Notes under the pieces: model-generated
What the model saw: only the letters and a program-made list of their open reading frames with translations
Database searches by the model: none
Told to the model about the DNA's origin: nothing
From: Patiriisocius sp047730165
Lineage (GTDB): Bacteria > Bacteroidota > Bacteroidia > Flavobacteriales > Flavobacteriaceae
NCBI RefSeq assembly: GCF_047730165.1
Contig: NZ_CP159834.1
Span: forward strand, 248,001 to 312,000
DNA length: 64,000 bases
Direction: 5' to 3'
In this document: one piece after another, positions 9,045 to 17,648 of the stretch
Layout: every line of letters starts with the position of its first letter
How positions within the stretch are numbered: the stretch's first letter is position 1
Made by a program: the position numbers and the translations under genes

Positions 9045-9917
9045 ATGGAAACACAAACCCCCACCCTTAATAGACCTGCTCCTAAGCCTAAATGGCTGCG
9101 TGTAAAACTACCTACTGGTAAAAAATACACCTCGCTCCGTAACTTAGTAGACAAGTACGACCTTCATACAATTTGCACCTCTGGAAGCTGCCCTAATATG
9201 GGAGAATGCTGGACAGAAGGGACTGCAACTTTTATGATTTTAGGTAATATTTGCACACGATCCTGCGGATTTTGTGGCGTAAAAACAGGACGTCCAGAAA
9301 CTGTAGATTGGGACGAACCAGAAAAAGTAGCGCGTTCTATAAAATTAATGGAAATTAAGCATGCCGTGATTACCTCTGTAGATCGTGATGATCTAAAGGA
9401 TATGGGTTCTATTATCTGGGCAGAAACGGTAAAAGCGATTCGTCGTTTTAATCCAGAAACTACCTTAGAAACTTTAATTCCAGATTTTCAAGGCAACACT
9501 AGAATTATAGACCGTATTATCGAAGTAGCACCAGAAGTGGTCTCTCATAATATGGAAACAGTAAAAAGATTGACCCGAGAAGTGCGAATTCAAGCAAAAT
9601 ATGAACGCAGCTTAGAAGTTCTTAATTATTTAAAGAAGCAAGGTATTAAGCGCACCAAAAGCGGAATCATGCTTGGTCTAGGCGAAAGAGAAGATGAAGT
9701 ATTGCAAACGATGCAAGATTTAAGAGATGTAAAACTAGACATTATTACCATTGGACAGTATCTACAACCTTCTAAAAAGCATCTTCCTGTAAAAGAATTT
9801 ATTACGCCAGAGCAGTTTAAGAAATATGAAGAAATAGGTTTAGAAATGGGCTTTAGACATGTAGAGAGTGGTCCACTTGTGCGTTCTTCATATAAAGCAC
9901 AGAAACATCTTACCTAA
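9045..9917 (+). CDS. lipA: lipoyl synthase (radical SAM)
   Basis: Inserts two sulfur atoms into the octanoyl chain on lipoyl-dependent enzyme subunits. The 290-aa protein shows both cluster sites: the auxiliary cluster CTSGSCPNMGEC (Cx4Cx5C) near residues 45-56 and the radical-SAM CTRSCGFC (CxxxCxxC) near 71-78. The C-terminal RSSYKA provides the conserved serine ligand to the auxiliary cluster. Length and motifs are normal for the family. The ATG is 7 bp after a consensus promoter. The gap gene follows after 10 bp and is probably cotranscribed. Confidence 0.97.
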   Translation: METQTPTLNRPAPKPKWLRVKLPTGKKYTSLRNLVDKYDLHTICTSGSCPNMGECWTEGTATFMILGNICTRSCGFCGVKTGRPETVDWDEPEKVARSIKLMEIKHAVITSVDRDDLKDMGSIIWAETVKAIRRFNPETTLETLIPDFQGNTRIIDRIIEVAPEVVSHNMETVKRLTREVRIQAKYERSLEVLNYLKKQGIKRTKSGIMLGLGEREDEVLQTMQDLRDVKLDIITIGQYLQPSKKHLPVKEFITPEQFKKYEEIGLEMGFRHVESGPLVRSSYKAQKHLT

Positions 9918-9927
9918 GCCCTAGTGA

Positions 9928-10926
9928 ATGAACAAACAAGTTACAGTTGGGATTAACGGTTTTGGAAGAATAGGCCGCAATCTCTTTAGATTATTATTAC
10001 AACATCCAGATATTAAAGTGGTAAATGTTAATGATATCGCACCGATAGCGACACTTGCGCACCTTTTAAAGTATGACAGCATACACGGCGTTCTTTCTTG
10101 TGAAATGTCAATTAATAAAAATACACTCTCCATTAACAGTCAAGAAGTTAGTTTTTCTCAAGAACTAGCTATTGAGAAACTCTCCTGGAAAGACGTAGAT
10201 ATCGTAATTGAATGTACAGGTAAATTCAAGCATCGAGAACAACTACAACAGCATATAGATAATGGAGCGGGCAAGGTAATTTTAGGGGTACCACCGGCAG
10301 ACGACTCTATTAAAATGGTTGTGATAGGTGTGAATGAAGCACAAATTTTAGAAGAAGACCTCATTGTATCAAATGCCTCTTGTACCACAAACAATGCAGC
10401 ACCTATGCTCAAAGTCATCAACGAACTTTGCGGTATTGAGCAAGCCTACATCACAACTATTCATAGCTACACCACAGACCAAAGTCTTCACGACCAGCCG
10501 CATCGCGATTTACGACGTGCCAGAGCAGCAGGCCAATCTATTGTCCCCACCACTACAGGAGCGGCAAAAGCACTGACTAAAATTTTTCCCGAGCTGGCAG
10601 ATGCCATAGGAGGTTGCGGTATACGTGTCCCTATTCCTAACGGCTCCTTGACAGATATTACGCTCAACGTAAAAAACGAGGTATCTATCGAGGCGGTAAA
10701 TGAGGCTTTTAAACATGCCGCGGACCACCAGCTAAAAGGAATTCTAGAATACACAGAGGACCCCATCGTTTCCATTGACATAAAAGGAAATCAACACTCG
10801 TGTATATTTGACTCCGGAATGACTTCTGTCATTGGTAAAATGGTCAAAATAATAGGATGGTACGACAACGAAATTGGTTATTCCTCAAGAATTATTGATT
10901 TAATCTATATTTTATCGAGTAAATAA
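9928..10926 (+). CDS. gap: glyceraldehyde-3-phosphate dehydrogenase, type I
   Basis: Oxidises glyceraldehyde 3-phosphate to 1,3-bisphosphoglycerate in glycolysis or the reverse. The protein is 332 aa, the standard length. The N-terminal Rossmann motif is GINGFGRIGRNLFR; the catalytic cysteine is in SNASCTTN near residue 152, and the basic-stretch TTIHSYTTDQ holds the activating histidine. The C-terminal WYDNEIGYS is typical. It sits 10 bp after lipA, an arrangement with no obvious metabolic link. Whether it serves glycolysis or gluconeogenesis is not decidable here. Confidence 0.96.
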   Translation: MNKQVTVGINGFGRIGRNLFRLLLQHPDIKVVNVNDIAPIATLAHLLKYDSIHGVLSCEMSINKNTLSINSQEVSFSQELAIEKLSWKDVDIVIECTGKFKHREQLQQHIDNGAGKVILGVPPADDSIKMVVIGVNEAQILEEDLIVSNASCTTNNAAPMLKVINELCGIEQAYITTIHSYTTDQSLHDQPHRDLRRARAAGQSIVPTTTGAAKALTKIFPELADAIGGCGIRVPIPNGSLTDITLNVKNEVSIEAVNEAFKHAADHQLKGILEYTEDPIVSIDIKGNQHSCIFDSGMTSVIGKMVKIIGWYDNEIGYSSRIIDLIYILSSK

Positions 10927-10927
10927 T

Positions 10928-10935
10928 TACATTTA
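10928..10935 (+). promoter_or_regulatory. possible -7 element (TACATTTA) for the histidine kinase
   Basis: A one-mismatch TAnnTTTG element 24 bp before the TTG start at 10960, located just past the gap stop codon. Confidence 0.4.
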
Positions 10936-10959
10936 CCGCCAAAATGCAACCTACGCCTA

Positions 10960-13203
10960 TTGAATTTCGCTAAGAAATATCATCTATTATTGCCCATCCT
11001 AGTGTTGTTTTCTGTTTTTTCACTGCAAGCGCAGCAAGAAAAAGTAGCGGACAGTAATTTAGTGCGGATACTTGAATTAAAAAATTCTGCAAAGATAGCT
11101 ACCATAAACCAGAAATTTGACAACGCATTAGTAGACTTAAACAAAGCCTATAGGTTTGCGCTTACAACAAATATCGATTCGATTAGGTACAATCTTAAAT
11201 TACAAATCGCCGAACTTCATTATTATATTCACAACTTTGATAAAGCAAACACAGAAGCAGATCTCGCTTTAGTGATGCTTCCAGAAATGGCAGACCCTAT
11301 TCTTTTCGCATCTGTATATACGCTCAAAGGATTAATCGCCACTCAACTAATTGATTTCACCACTGCAGAAGATTACTTCACAAAAGCAGATAAGATTTAT
11401 ATAGATGTAAATAATGAAAACAAACGTGCAGATGTACTTTTGGGTCTTGGAATTTTAGAATTAAAAAGAAATGAAAACAGTAAGGCTATTAACTATTTTG
11501 ATGCTGTCTTACCAGTTTTTAAAAAAACCAACCGAGACCATCAGACAGTTATAACCTTGCTTGGCAAAGCAGAAGCTTTACTAGCAATAGACGCTCAGAA
11601 TTCTGACAACCTCGCCTCTGCAGAGGATCAATACAACAAAGCTTTTGAGCTCATTGACACTAAAACGCATAGCTCGCTAAAGCTGCAGAGTTATCAAACA
11701 GCTGCTAAAATTGCTATGGCCAAAGGAGATTCAGGTACCGCAATACGTCTTTTTAAAAAATACACCAAAGCGAGAGACTCTAACTTTCAGCAGTACATTA
11801 TTGCTATTTCTAGCAGTGTGGATGAAGAAGCAAATGTTGCTGATTTAAAAGAGAAACTTGCCTTACTAGAAACCGAAAAGAAAAAAGATGACCAATCTTT
11901 AAACTTTATTAAGTACACCACTGGTTTAAGTATTGCCCTGATCGTTATTCTGTCCTTGCTTACGCTTTCATTATACAAAAACAACAATCTAAGAGCCAAA
12001 GCAAACAATCTACTTCTTGATAAAAATACAGAATTACAATTGTCCAAAGAAAAGGCTGAACAGGCGTCTTTAGCTAAAGCACAATTTTTATCTACCGTGA
12101 CACACGAGTTAAGAACACCGCTATATGCAGTAACTGGACTCACCCATTTATTGTTAGAAGAAGACCCAAAACCAGACCAAAAAGAACATTTAAACTCTTT
12201 GAAATTTTCAGGGGAGTATCTACTGTCATTAATTAACAACATATTAGATCTCAATAAACTTGAAGCAAACAAAGTAGAAATTGAGCAAACTACTTTTGAC
12301 TTAAAGCGCAGAATAAACGATGTTTTAATTGCGCTCAAAAAATCTGCAGAAGACAAAAAGAACAATCTTACATTAGAGTTTGACCCTTCAGTTCCTGAAA
12401 AACTAGTAGGAGATCCTGTAAAATTATCTCAAGTATTAATCAACCTTATAGGAAATAGTTTAAAATTTACTCAAAACGGTTTTGTTGCAGTTAGAGTGAA
12501 TAAAGTTGAAGACAAAGGCAATAGGATCATGCTTCATTTTGAGATAGAAGATGATGGGGTAGGTATTTCAAAAAAGAAACAGAAAACAATCTTTGAGTCC
12601 TTCTCACAAGCATCATTGCAAGTGAATAGGAAATTTGGCGGTACCGGATTGGGATTGTCAATAGTAAAAAATATTTTAGAACTAATGAACAGCAAAATCC
12701 AGCTGGAAAGCCAGCTAGGAAAAGGATCAAAATTCTGGTTTAATATTTCTTTTGATAAGGTTGAGAGTATAGAAAATCGTGCGGTTAACAATATCCCAGC
12801 AGTAGTAATAGACTTTGACTTATTTGAAGACAAACATATTCTTGTTGTCGAGGATAACAAGATAAACCAGATGATTACCCGTAAGATTCTGGAAAAGAAT
12901 AAGATTATTTGCCAAGTGGCAGACAATGGCCTTGACGCTATAAAATTAATAGAAACCAACAACTTTGATTTGGTGTTGATGGATATCCATATGCCTGGTA
13001 TTAGTGGAATTGAAGCAACCAAAAAGGTGCGTAAATTTAAACCTGATCTTCCTATAATTGCCTTAACAGCAGTTACTATTGATGAAAATCTGGACGAATT
13101 TTACAAAGCTGGATTTAACGATATAATCCCTAAGCCGTTTAAGACCGAAGTATTTTTTGAGAAAATCTATAACATCCTACTTAAAAACCAAACCGTTTTA
13201 TAG
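10960..13203 (+). CDS. hybrid sensor histidine kinase with TPR sensor and receiver domain
   Basis: A 747-aa membrane sensor. Residues 1-25 form a signal peptide; about 30-285 is a TPR-like helical periplasmic region; a membrane helix lies near 318-340, followed by a coiled-coil linker. The HisKA box VTHELRTPL (phospho-acceptor His near residue 383) is followed by an HATPase domain with the N box (INLIGNSLKFT), G1 (DDGVGI) and G2 (FGGTGLGLSI). The C-terminal receiver (about 625-740) has the phospho-acceptor in LVLMDIHMPG. The only start that includes the signal peptide is a TTG at 10960. The signal sensed is unknown and no dedicated output regulator is adjacent. Confidence 0.93.
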   Translation: MNFAKKYHLLLPILVLFSVFSLQAQQEKVADSNLVRILELKNSAKIATINQKFDNALVDLNKAYRFALTTNIDSIRYNLKLQIAELHYYIHNFDKANTEADLALVMLPEMADPILFASVYTLKGLIATQLIDFTTAEDYFTKADKIYIDVNNENKRADVLLGLGILELKRNENSKAINYFDAVLPVFKKTNRDHQTVITLLGKAEALLAIDAQNSDNLASAEDQYNKAFELIDTKTHSSLKLQSYQTAAKIAMAKGDSGTAIRLFKKYTKARDSNFQQYIIAISSSVDEEANVADLKEKLALLETEKKKDDQSLNFIKYTTGLSIALIVILSLLTLSLYKNNNLRAKANNLLLDKNTELQLSKEKAEQASLAKAQFLSTVTHELRTPLYAVTGLTHLLLEEDPKPDQKEHLNSLKFSGEYLLSLINNILDLNKLEANKVEIEQTTFDLKRRINDVLIALKKSAEDKKNNLTLEFDPSVPEKLVGDPVKLSQVLINLIGNSLKFTQNGFVAVRVNKVEDKGNRIMLHFEIEDDGVGISKKKQKTIFESFSQASLQVNRKFGGTGLGLSIVKNILELMNSKIQLESQLGKGSKFWFNISFDKVESIENRAVNNIPAVVIDFDLFEDKHILVVEDNKINQMITRKILEKNKIICQVADNGLDAIKLIETNNFDLVLMDIHMPGISGIEATKKVRKFKPDLPIIALTAVTIDENLDEFYKAGFNDIIPKPFKTEVFFEKIYNILLKNQTVL

Positions 13204-13211
13204 AACGCATC

Positions 13212-14228
13212 TTATTCTGCTCTCTTGAAATTCTCTACTACTTCCCTAATTCTTTCATCAAAGATAGGTGACCTATTATTTAAAAATTGTGTTTTGATAG
13301 GAAGATAAAAAAGCGCAAACTTTCCGAGTCTTGGCTGCAAGCGCATAAAGTCTTTTTCTGTAGTGATCAGCAACTCTTCTTTTTTGAATTCTGAAATTTC
13401 AGCATCTGAGAACTCGTGATGATCTGGATAATTCTTGTGAGTAAAGTTGAATTTCTTCTCTTTTAAAAATTGAACCAAAGGAGCTGGTTTTGCGATACCT
13501 GTTACCAAAGTAAACTTTTTTTGTTTCAGATAATCCAGCGGCAATGTTTCAAAAGAACCTATTAAGTTAGCTTCGTAACCTATTGTTGTGAAAAATATTT
13601 TTTGATGCACTTGTAATTTAAGATCATATTCTATTTGCTGCAATGTAGCATAAGGAACCCGCGGCGGGCATTTTGTGACTACAATCATACCTGCACGTGC
13701 TGCCCCTTTTTTTGACTCTCTCAAGTTTCCTGTTGGCAAAAGATAGTCCGCGCTAAAAAGCGAACCAAATGCCGATAAGATGATATTAAAAGTCGGTTTA
13801 ACTTTACGATGTTGAAAACCATCATCCATCAAAATAACATCGGCTTTAAATTTTAATTTTTCTATGGCGGTTCTTCTATCTTCACAAACTACAACCCTTA
13901 CATTGGGATAATTTTTTTTAATCTGCAATGGCTCATCTCCGACTTCTTTAGATGTCGAGCTAACTTCAACTTCTATATATCCTTTGGTTTTTCTTCCGTA
14001 TCCTCGACTTAAAACGACCACGTCATTTGTGGATGATAATAATGAGACCAAGTATGCAATCATTGGTGATTTTCCGGTACCGCCAACAGACAAGTTGCCT
14101 ACACAAATTACCGGAACGGGATACGAAGTACTCTTAAAATAGCCTTTATCATAAAAATAATTACGCAGTCGCGTAACCAGATCATACAATACGGCAAAAG
14201 GAAATAAAACTATTCTAAAAATCTGCAT
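13212..14228 (-). CDS. lpxK: tetraacyldisaccharide 4'-kinase
   Basis: Phosphorylates the 4' position of the lipid A disaccharide at the inner membrane, the sixth step of the Raetz pathway. The 338-aa protein has the P-loop-like VGNLSVGGTGKSPM near residues 42-55, the VVLSRGYGRKTKG segment, and the ILMDDGFQHRKV motif with the metal/catalytic Asp and the conserved FQH, all diagnostic for LpxK. It converges on the histidine kinase gene with an 8-bp gap and diverges from the Nif3-like gene. Confidence 0.95.
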   Translation of the reverse strand: MQIFRIVLFPFAVLYDLVTRLRNYFYDKGYFKSTSYPVPVICVGNLSVGGTGKSPMIAYLVSLLSSTNDVVVLSRGYGRKTKGYIEVEVSSTSKEVGDEPLQIKKNYPNVRVVVCEDRRTAIEKLKFKADVILMDDGFQHRKVKPTFNIILSAFGSLFSADYLLPTGNLRESKKGAARAGMIVVTKCPPRVPYATLQQIEYDLKLQVHQKIFFTTIGYEANLIGSFETLPLDYLKQKKFTLVTGIAKPAPLVQFLKEKKFNFTHKNYPDHHEFSDAEISEFKKEELLITTEKDFMRLQPRLGKFALFYLPIKTQFLNNRSPIFDERIREVVENFKRAE

Positions 14229-14503
14229 CAGACGAAAGTACTAAAATAAATTACCCCGGGACTAGCCCCACGAGGTATTAATCCCAATACCTCTCAAGAC
14301 TCAAAAATAAAACCTGAAATCCGCAACCAGTGAGGCAAATCTCGAAAGCATTTAAAAATAGTAATCAGCACCAAGCTAGAGATAGCCTTATAAGACTAGC
14401 AAGAATTCTATTTTCTCCATTACCTTCATTTGTGAAACGTCATATAATCAATAAATATTTCTGCAAAAAGCACCTTTCTGCTATCTTTACGCAAAACAGA
14501 CGA
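14229..14503. other. divergent intergenic region lpxK / Nif3-like
   Basis: About 275 bp between two divergent starts. It holds a one-mismatch -7 element (TATCTTTA, 14482-14489) 14 bp before the ATG at 14504, and on the other strand a weaker TACTTTCG just upstream of lpxK. An open frame runs into it from the Nif3 gene back to 14330, but that stretch has no family similarity and would place the start upstream of the promoter. Nothing else is recognised. Confidence 0.55.
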
Positions 14504-15619
14504 ATGAAAATTTCTGAAATTATAAGTGAATTAGAAGTATTAGCGCCAAGAGCCTATGCGGAAGGTTTTGACAACACAGGGCTTTTAATAGGAGATGCTA
14601 CTACCGAAGTTTCCGGGATACTAGTGACGCTGGACTCCTTAGAATCTGTGGTTGATGAAGCTATTGAAACTAATTGTAATCTCATTGTTAGTTTTCATCC
14701 AATAGTTTTTTCTGGACTGAAAAAGATTACTGGTAAGAATTATGTTGAGCGCGTTGTTCTTAAAGCGATTAAGAATGATATTGCTATTTATGCCATACAT
14801 ACCGCGCTAGATAATAGTTTTAATGGTGTAAACGCTGGCATCTGTGATCGTCTTAAACTTACGAACCGGAAAATCTTAATCCCTCAAAAAGGGACAATCA
14901 AAAAACTAATTACCTATGCACCCCTAAGTGAAGCAGAAGCTTTGAGACAGGTATTGTTTGAGGCAGGAGCAGGGAGTATTGGCAATTATAAAGAATGTAG
15001 TTTTAGCTTAGAGGGCACAGGAACTTATAAAGGAAATGAAGATTCAAATCCCGTAGTAGGCAAGAAGCACGAGTTAACCACCGCAGAAGAAACTCAAATT
15101 AATGTAACATTTCCGAAGCACTTAGAAAGTGCCGTTATCAAAGCATTACACGCATCGCATTCTTACGAAGAAGTGGCATATGAGGTGTTAAACTTAGAAA
15201 ACACGAACCAACATATTGGGATGGGAATGGTAGGAACCTTAGAGACCCCAATGGAGGAAGCTGCATTTTTAACATTTCTAAAAAAACAAATGAATGCGCA
15301 AGTAGTGCGGCATTCAAAGTTTAGAAACAAAACAATAAAAACGGTCGCAGTTTTAGGAGGCAGCGGGGCTTTTGCGATTGATGCTGCTAAAGGCTCTGGA
15401 GCAGATGTTTTTATCACTGCAGATCTTAAATATCACGACTTCTACAAAGCTGAAAATGAGCTATTGATGGCAGATATAGGGCACTATGAAAGTGAGCAAT
15501 TCACAAAAGAACTTTTACATACGTTTCTTAGCAAAAAAAGTAGTAATTTTGCACCTGCTCTGCCCCAAGGTAGGGTGGTTTTATCTAAAATAAACACAAA
15601 TCCCATTAGCTATTTTTAA
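14504..15619 (+). CDS. Nif3-like dinuclear metal centre protein
   Basis: Member of the Nif3/GTP cyclohydrolase I type 2-like family, which forms toroidal hexamers with two metal ions per subunit; the physiological reaction is not settled. The ATG at 14504 was chosen because the family starts with MKISEI.., giving 371 aa, and a -7 element lies 14 bp before it. Metal-site segments are visible: FDNTGLLIGD, IVSFHPIVFSGLKKI, AIHTALDN and, at the C-terminus, GHYESEQF. The middle YCII/CutA-like insert (about 140-250) is normal for Bacteroidota. The coiled-coil gene follows after 3 bp, a common pairing in this phylum. Confidence 0.92.
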   Translation: MKISEIISELEVLAPRAYAEGFDNTGLLIGDATTEVSGILVTLDSLESVVDEAIETNCNLIVSFHPIVFSGLKKITGKNYVERVVLKAIKNDIAIYAIHTALDNSFNGVNAGICDRLKLTNRKILIPQKGTIKKLITYAPLSEAEALRQVLFEAGAGSIGNYKECSFSLEGTGTYKGNEDSNPVVGKKHELTTAEETQINVTFPKHLESAVIKALHASHSYEEVAYEVLNLENTNQHIGMGMVGTLETPMEEAAFLTFLKKQMNAQVVRHSKFRNKTIKTVAVLGGSGAFAIDAAKGSGADVFITADLKYHDFYKAENELLMADIGHYESEQFTKELLHTFLSKKSSNFAPALPQGRVVLSKINTNPISYF

Positions 15620-15622
15620 TTT

Positions 15623-16405
15623 ATGGCAGCAAAGAAAGAAATTACGGTTGAAGAAAAATTAAGAGCGTTGTATGACTTGCAGCTTATCGATTCTCGCATT
15701 GACGAGATCCGTAACGTGCGTGGAGAGCTTCCTTTAGAGGTAGATGATCTTGCAGACGAAGTAGAAGGAATGAAGACGCGTCTGGAAAAACTTCAGAATG
15801 GTCTCATCGTAAGCGAAGATGATATCAAGGGAAAGAAACAGTTGATAGAAGAAGCTAAAGAGCTCATCAAAAAATACACGAAGCAACAAGACAATGTGCG
15901 CAACAATCGTGAATTTAACTCATTGACTAAAGAAGTAGAATTTCAAGAATTAGAAATTCAACTTGCAGACAAGCATATAAAAGAGTTTAAAGCACAGATT
16001 GAGCAGAAAACCGTTGTAATCGAAGAGACTAAGCAGCAACTCGTTAAAAGAGAAGAGCACTTAACACATAAGCAAAAAGAGCTTGATGAGATCTTAGGCG
16101 AAACGGAGAAAGAAGAAGCTACGCTTGTAAAAGAGTCTGAGAAGTACGAAAAACAAATTGAAGAGCGTCTTGTAAAAGCATACAAACGTATCCGCACAAA
16201 TGTGAAAAACGGCCTCGCTGTTGTTGCAGTGGAACGTGGAGCATCTGGTGGATCTTTCTTTACAATCCCACCACAAGTAATTATGGAGATTGGTTCTCGT
16301 AAAAAAATTATTACAGATGAGCATAGTGGACGTGTCTTGGTTGATGCAGCCCTAGCTTTTGAAGAACAAGAGAAAATGAATAAAGTATTTAATAAAATTA
16401 AATAA
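15623..16405 (+). CDS. CT398-like coiled-coil protein with degenerate zinc ribbon
   Basis: A 260-aa cytoplasmic protein of the zf-RING_7/CT398 family. Residues about 15-190 are a long, charged coiled coil. The C-terminal segment normally folds as a four-cysteine zinc ribbon, but here every cysteine position is replaced (GLAVVAVERGASGGSFFTIPP, later DEHSGRVLVDA), so it cannot bind zinc in the usual way. The fold around it is kept, which suggests a clade-wide loss rather than decay. Function is unknown; in some bacteria the family is linked to secretion or flagellar factors. It is coupled to the Nif3-like gene, and a terminator follows. Confidence 0.85.
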   Translation: MAAKKEITVEEKLRALYDLQLIDSRIDEIRNVRGELPLEVDDLADEVEGMKTRLEKLQNGLIVSEDDIKGKKQLIEEAKELIKKYTKQQDNVRNNREFNSLTKEVEFQELEIQLADKHIKEFKAQIEQKTVVIEETKQQLVKREEHLTHKQKELDEILGETEKEEATLVKESEKYEKQIEERLVKAYKRIRTNVKNGLAVVAVERGASGGSFFTIPPQVIMEIGSRKKIITDEHSGRVLVDAALAFEEQEKMNKVFNKIK

Positions 16406-16426
16406 TTTATTTTACACTTATATATA

Positions 16427-16464
16427 AACGCCACTTAGCAGAAATGTTAAGTGGCGTTTTTTTT
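16427..16464 (+). terminator. rho-independent terminator after the coiled-coil gene
   Basis: A perfect 11-bp stem (AACGCCACTTA / TAAGTGGCGTT) runs into a tract of eight or more T. It closes the Nif3-like/coiled-coil operon. Confidence 0.92.
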
Positions 16465-16825
16465 GCATTATTGATTCACAGTAATATTTATGACGGAAAT
16501 TATTACATTAAATAAATCTCGTTGATAGATATACTAAAAATAATCTTATAATTCATAGCCGGATTATTACCCGGAAATACTAGAGTAACCGTTATTCTAG
16601 ATATTTTAATTATTTTGACCGGAATAATAGTTTTGATTTTTTTCCTGTTGGCGCCAATCAATAACTATTAATCGCACTGGCTTCAAACGAGCGTTAGTGT
16701 AAACGCACATTAACGGTTGTAGAACAATCTAATCCAAAGTGTCCGAAATATACGACAACTAATTATTTTGAGTTCAAACCATCCAAAAAACCGACAACTT
16801 CAATAAAACTTAATTATAACAAAGT

Positions 16826-16842
16826 CTTCACATAATGTGAAG
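16826..16842. promoter_or_regulatory. palindromic operator candidate upstream of msrA
   Basis: CTTCACAT-A-ATGTGAAG is a perfect inverted repeat of two 8-bp arms around one base. Its centre lies 19 bp upstream of the -7 element, covering the expected -33 region, so a dimeric regulator bound here would block or aid RNA polymerase. The cognate protein is unknown. Confidence 0.6.
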
Positions 16843-16852
16843 GCATATTTCA

Positions 16853-16860
16853 TAACTTTG
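16853..16860 (+). promoter_or_regulatory. -7 promoter element (TAACTTTG) for msrA
   Basis: A perfect TAnnTTTG match, 51 bp before the msrA ATG and directly downstream of a 17-bp palindrome. Confidence 0.7.
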
Positions 16861-16911
16861 ATTATCTAAGTCAGACCAGTATCCTGCGACCAAAAAATAA
16901 AAATTAATAGT

Positions 16912-17595
16912 ATGAAAAAATATATTGTTTTAACTACATTCTCTTTATTACTAACTTTGAGTGGCTCTTGCCAATCTAAAAGTAATGAACTAAATGAAAG
17001 CGCGGCGGCCATTGCTCAGAAAGAAGTTCCAGTAAAAGTAGCTTCCGTTAATGGACTAGAAAAAGCCTATTTCGCTAGTGGATGCTTCTGGTGTGTAGAG
17101 GCCGTATACGAAAGTGTAAAAGGTGTTAAAGAGTCTATCTCTGGCTACAGTGGTGGTCATACAGAAAATCCAACTTACGAATCTAGTAACACAGGTAGAA
17201 CAGGTCACGCAGAAGCCGTAGAGATTATTTATGACCCAAAGGTGGTAAGTTTCAGCGACCTTGTAGCTGTTTATTTTGGCTCACAAAGGGTCACTCAAGT
17301 AAATGGTCAAGGCCCGGATAACGGATCTCAGTATCGCTCCATTATTTTTTATCAGGATGATGCGCAGAAAAAGATTATTGATGATAAAATCATGTTGTTG
17401 GAGAAGGATCTTGGCGCTGGAAAGGTAGCTGCTCAAGTGATGCCTTTTCAAAAATTCTGGGAAGGCGAAGGCTATCACCAAGATTATGAAAAACTACACC
17501 CAAGTCAATCATACATTAGAAATGTATCTGTTCCTAGATTAAATAAGTTTAAGGCCAAATTTTCGCAGCTTTTAAAAGAAGACGGAGCTCATTAA
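16912..17595 (+). CDS. msrA: peptide-methionine (S)-S-oxide reductase, exported lipoprotein
   Basis: Repairs the S epimer of methionine sulfoxide in proteins. The catalytic motif is GCFWC (ASGCFWCVEAVY) at about residues 57-61, followed by the conserved GYSGGHTENPTYE and GHAEAVEI. The N-terminus is a lipoprotein signal (lipobox LSGSC, Cys20), so this form acts in the periplasm or at the outer membrane, unlike the usual cytoplasmic MsrA. The 227-aa length equals a standard MsrA plus the leader. The promoter is overlapped by a palindrome, suggesting regulated expression, perhaps by oxidative stress (inference). Confidence 0.95.
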   Translation: MKKYIVLTTFSLLLTLSGSCQSKSNELNESAAAIAQKEVPVKVASVNGLEKAYFASGCFWCVEAVYESVKGVKESISGYSGGHTENPTYESSNTGRTGHAEAVEIIYDPKVVSFSDLVAVYFGSQRVTQVNGQGPDNGSQYRSIIFYQDDAQKKIIDDKIMLLEKDLGAGKVAAQVMPFQKFWEGEGYHQDYEKLHPSQSYIRNVSVPRLNKFKAKFSQLLKEDGAH

Positions 17596-17615
17596 GCTAA
17601 AGCTATAAGAACTCA

Positions 17616-17648
17616 AGTCGCTAGATGCAATTATCTAGCGACTTTTTT
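17616..17648. terminator. bidirectional terminator overlapping a coding end
   Basis: An 11-bp perfect stem (AGTCGCTAGAT / ATCTAGCGACT) is followed by seven T on the plus strand. The right arm is also the last codons and stop of the convergent methyltransferase gene, so one hairpin ends msrA and lies at the 3' end of its neighbour. Confidence 0.85.

Larger units (their letters stand above)
16465..16911. other. 447-bp AT-rich intergenic region upstream of msrA
   Basis: No open frame longer than about 12 codons with a plausible start is seen on either strand, and no tRNA-like fold. It contains small inverted repeats (CCGG-flanked at about 16559-16576; GCGTT/AACGC at 16691-16706) and, near msrA, a 17-bp palindrome and a consensus -7 element, listed separately. 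The rest shows nothing recognisable. Confidence 0.6.

Noticed and set aside
14330..14503. Upstream in-frame extension of the Nif3-like gene
   Set aside because: The 58 extra residues have no family similarity, and they precede a good -7 element at 14482.
16690..16715. Alternative stem-loops (GCGTT/AACGC and CGTTA/TAACG) upstream of msrA
   Set aside because: They lie upstream of the msrA promoter, so they cannot be an attenuator for it; integron attC similarity was checked and is absent.
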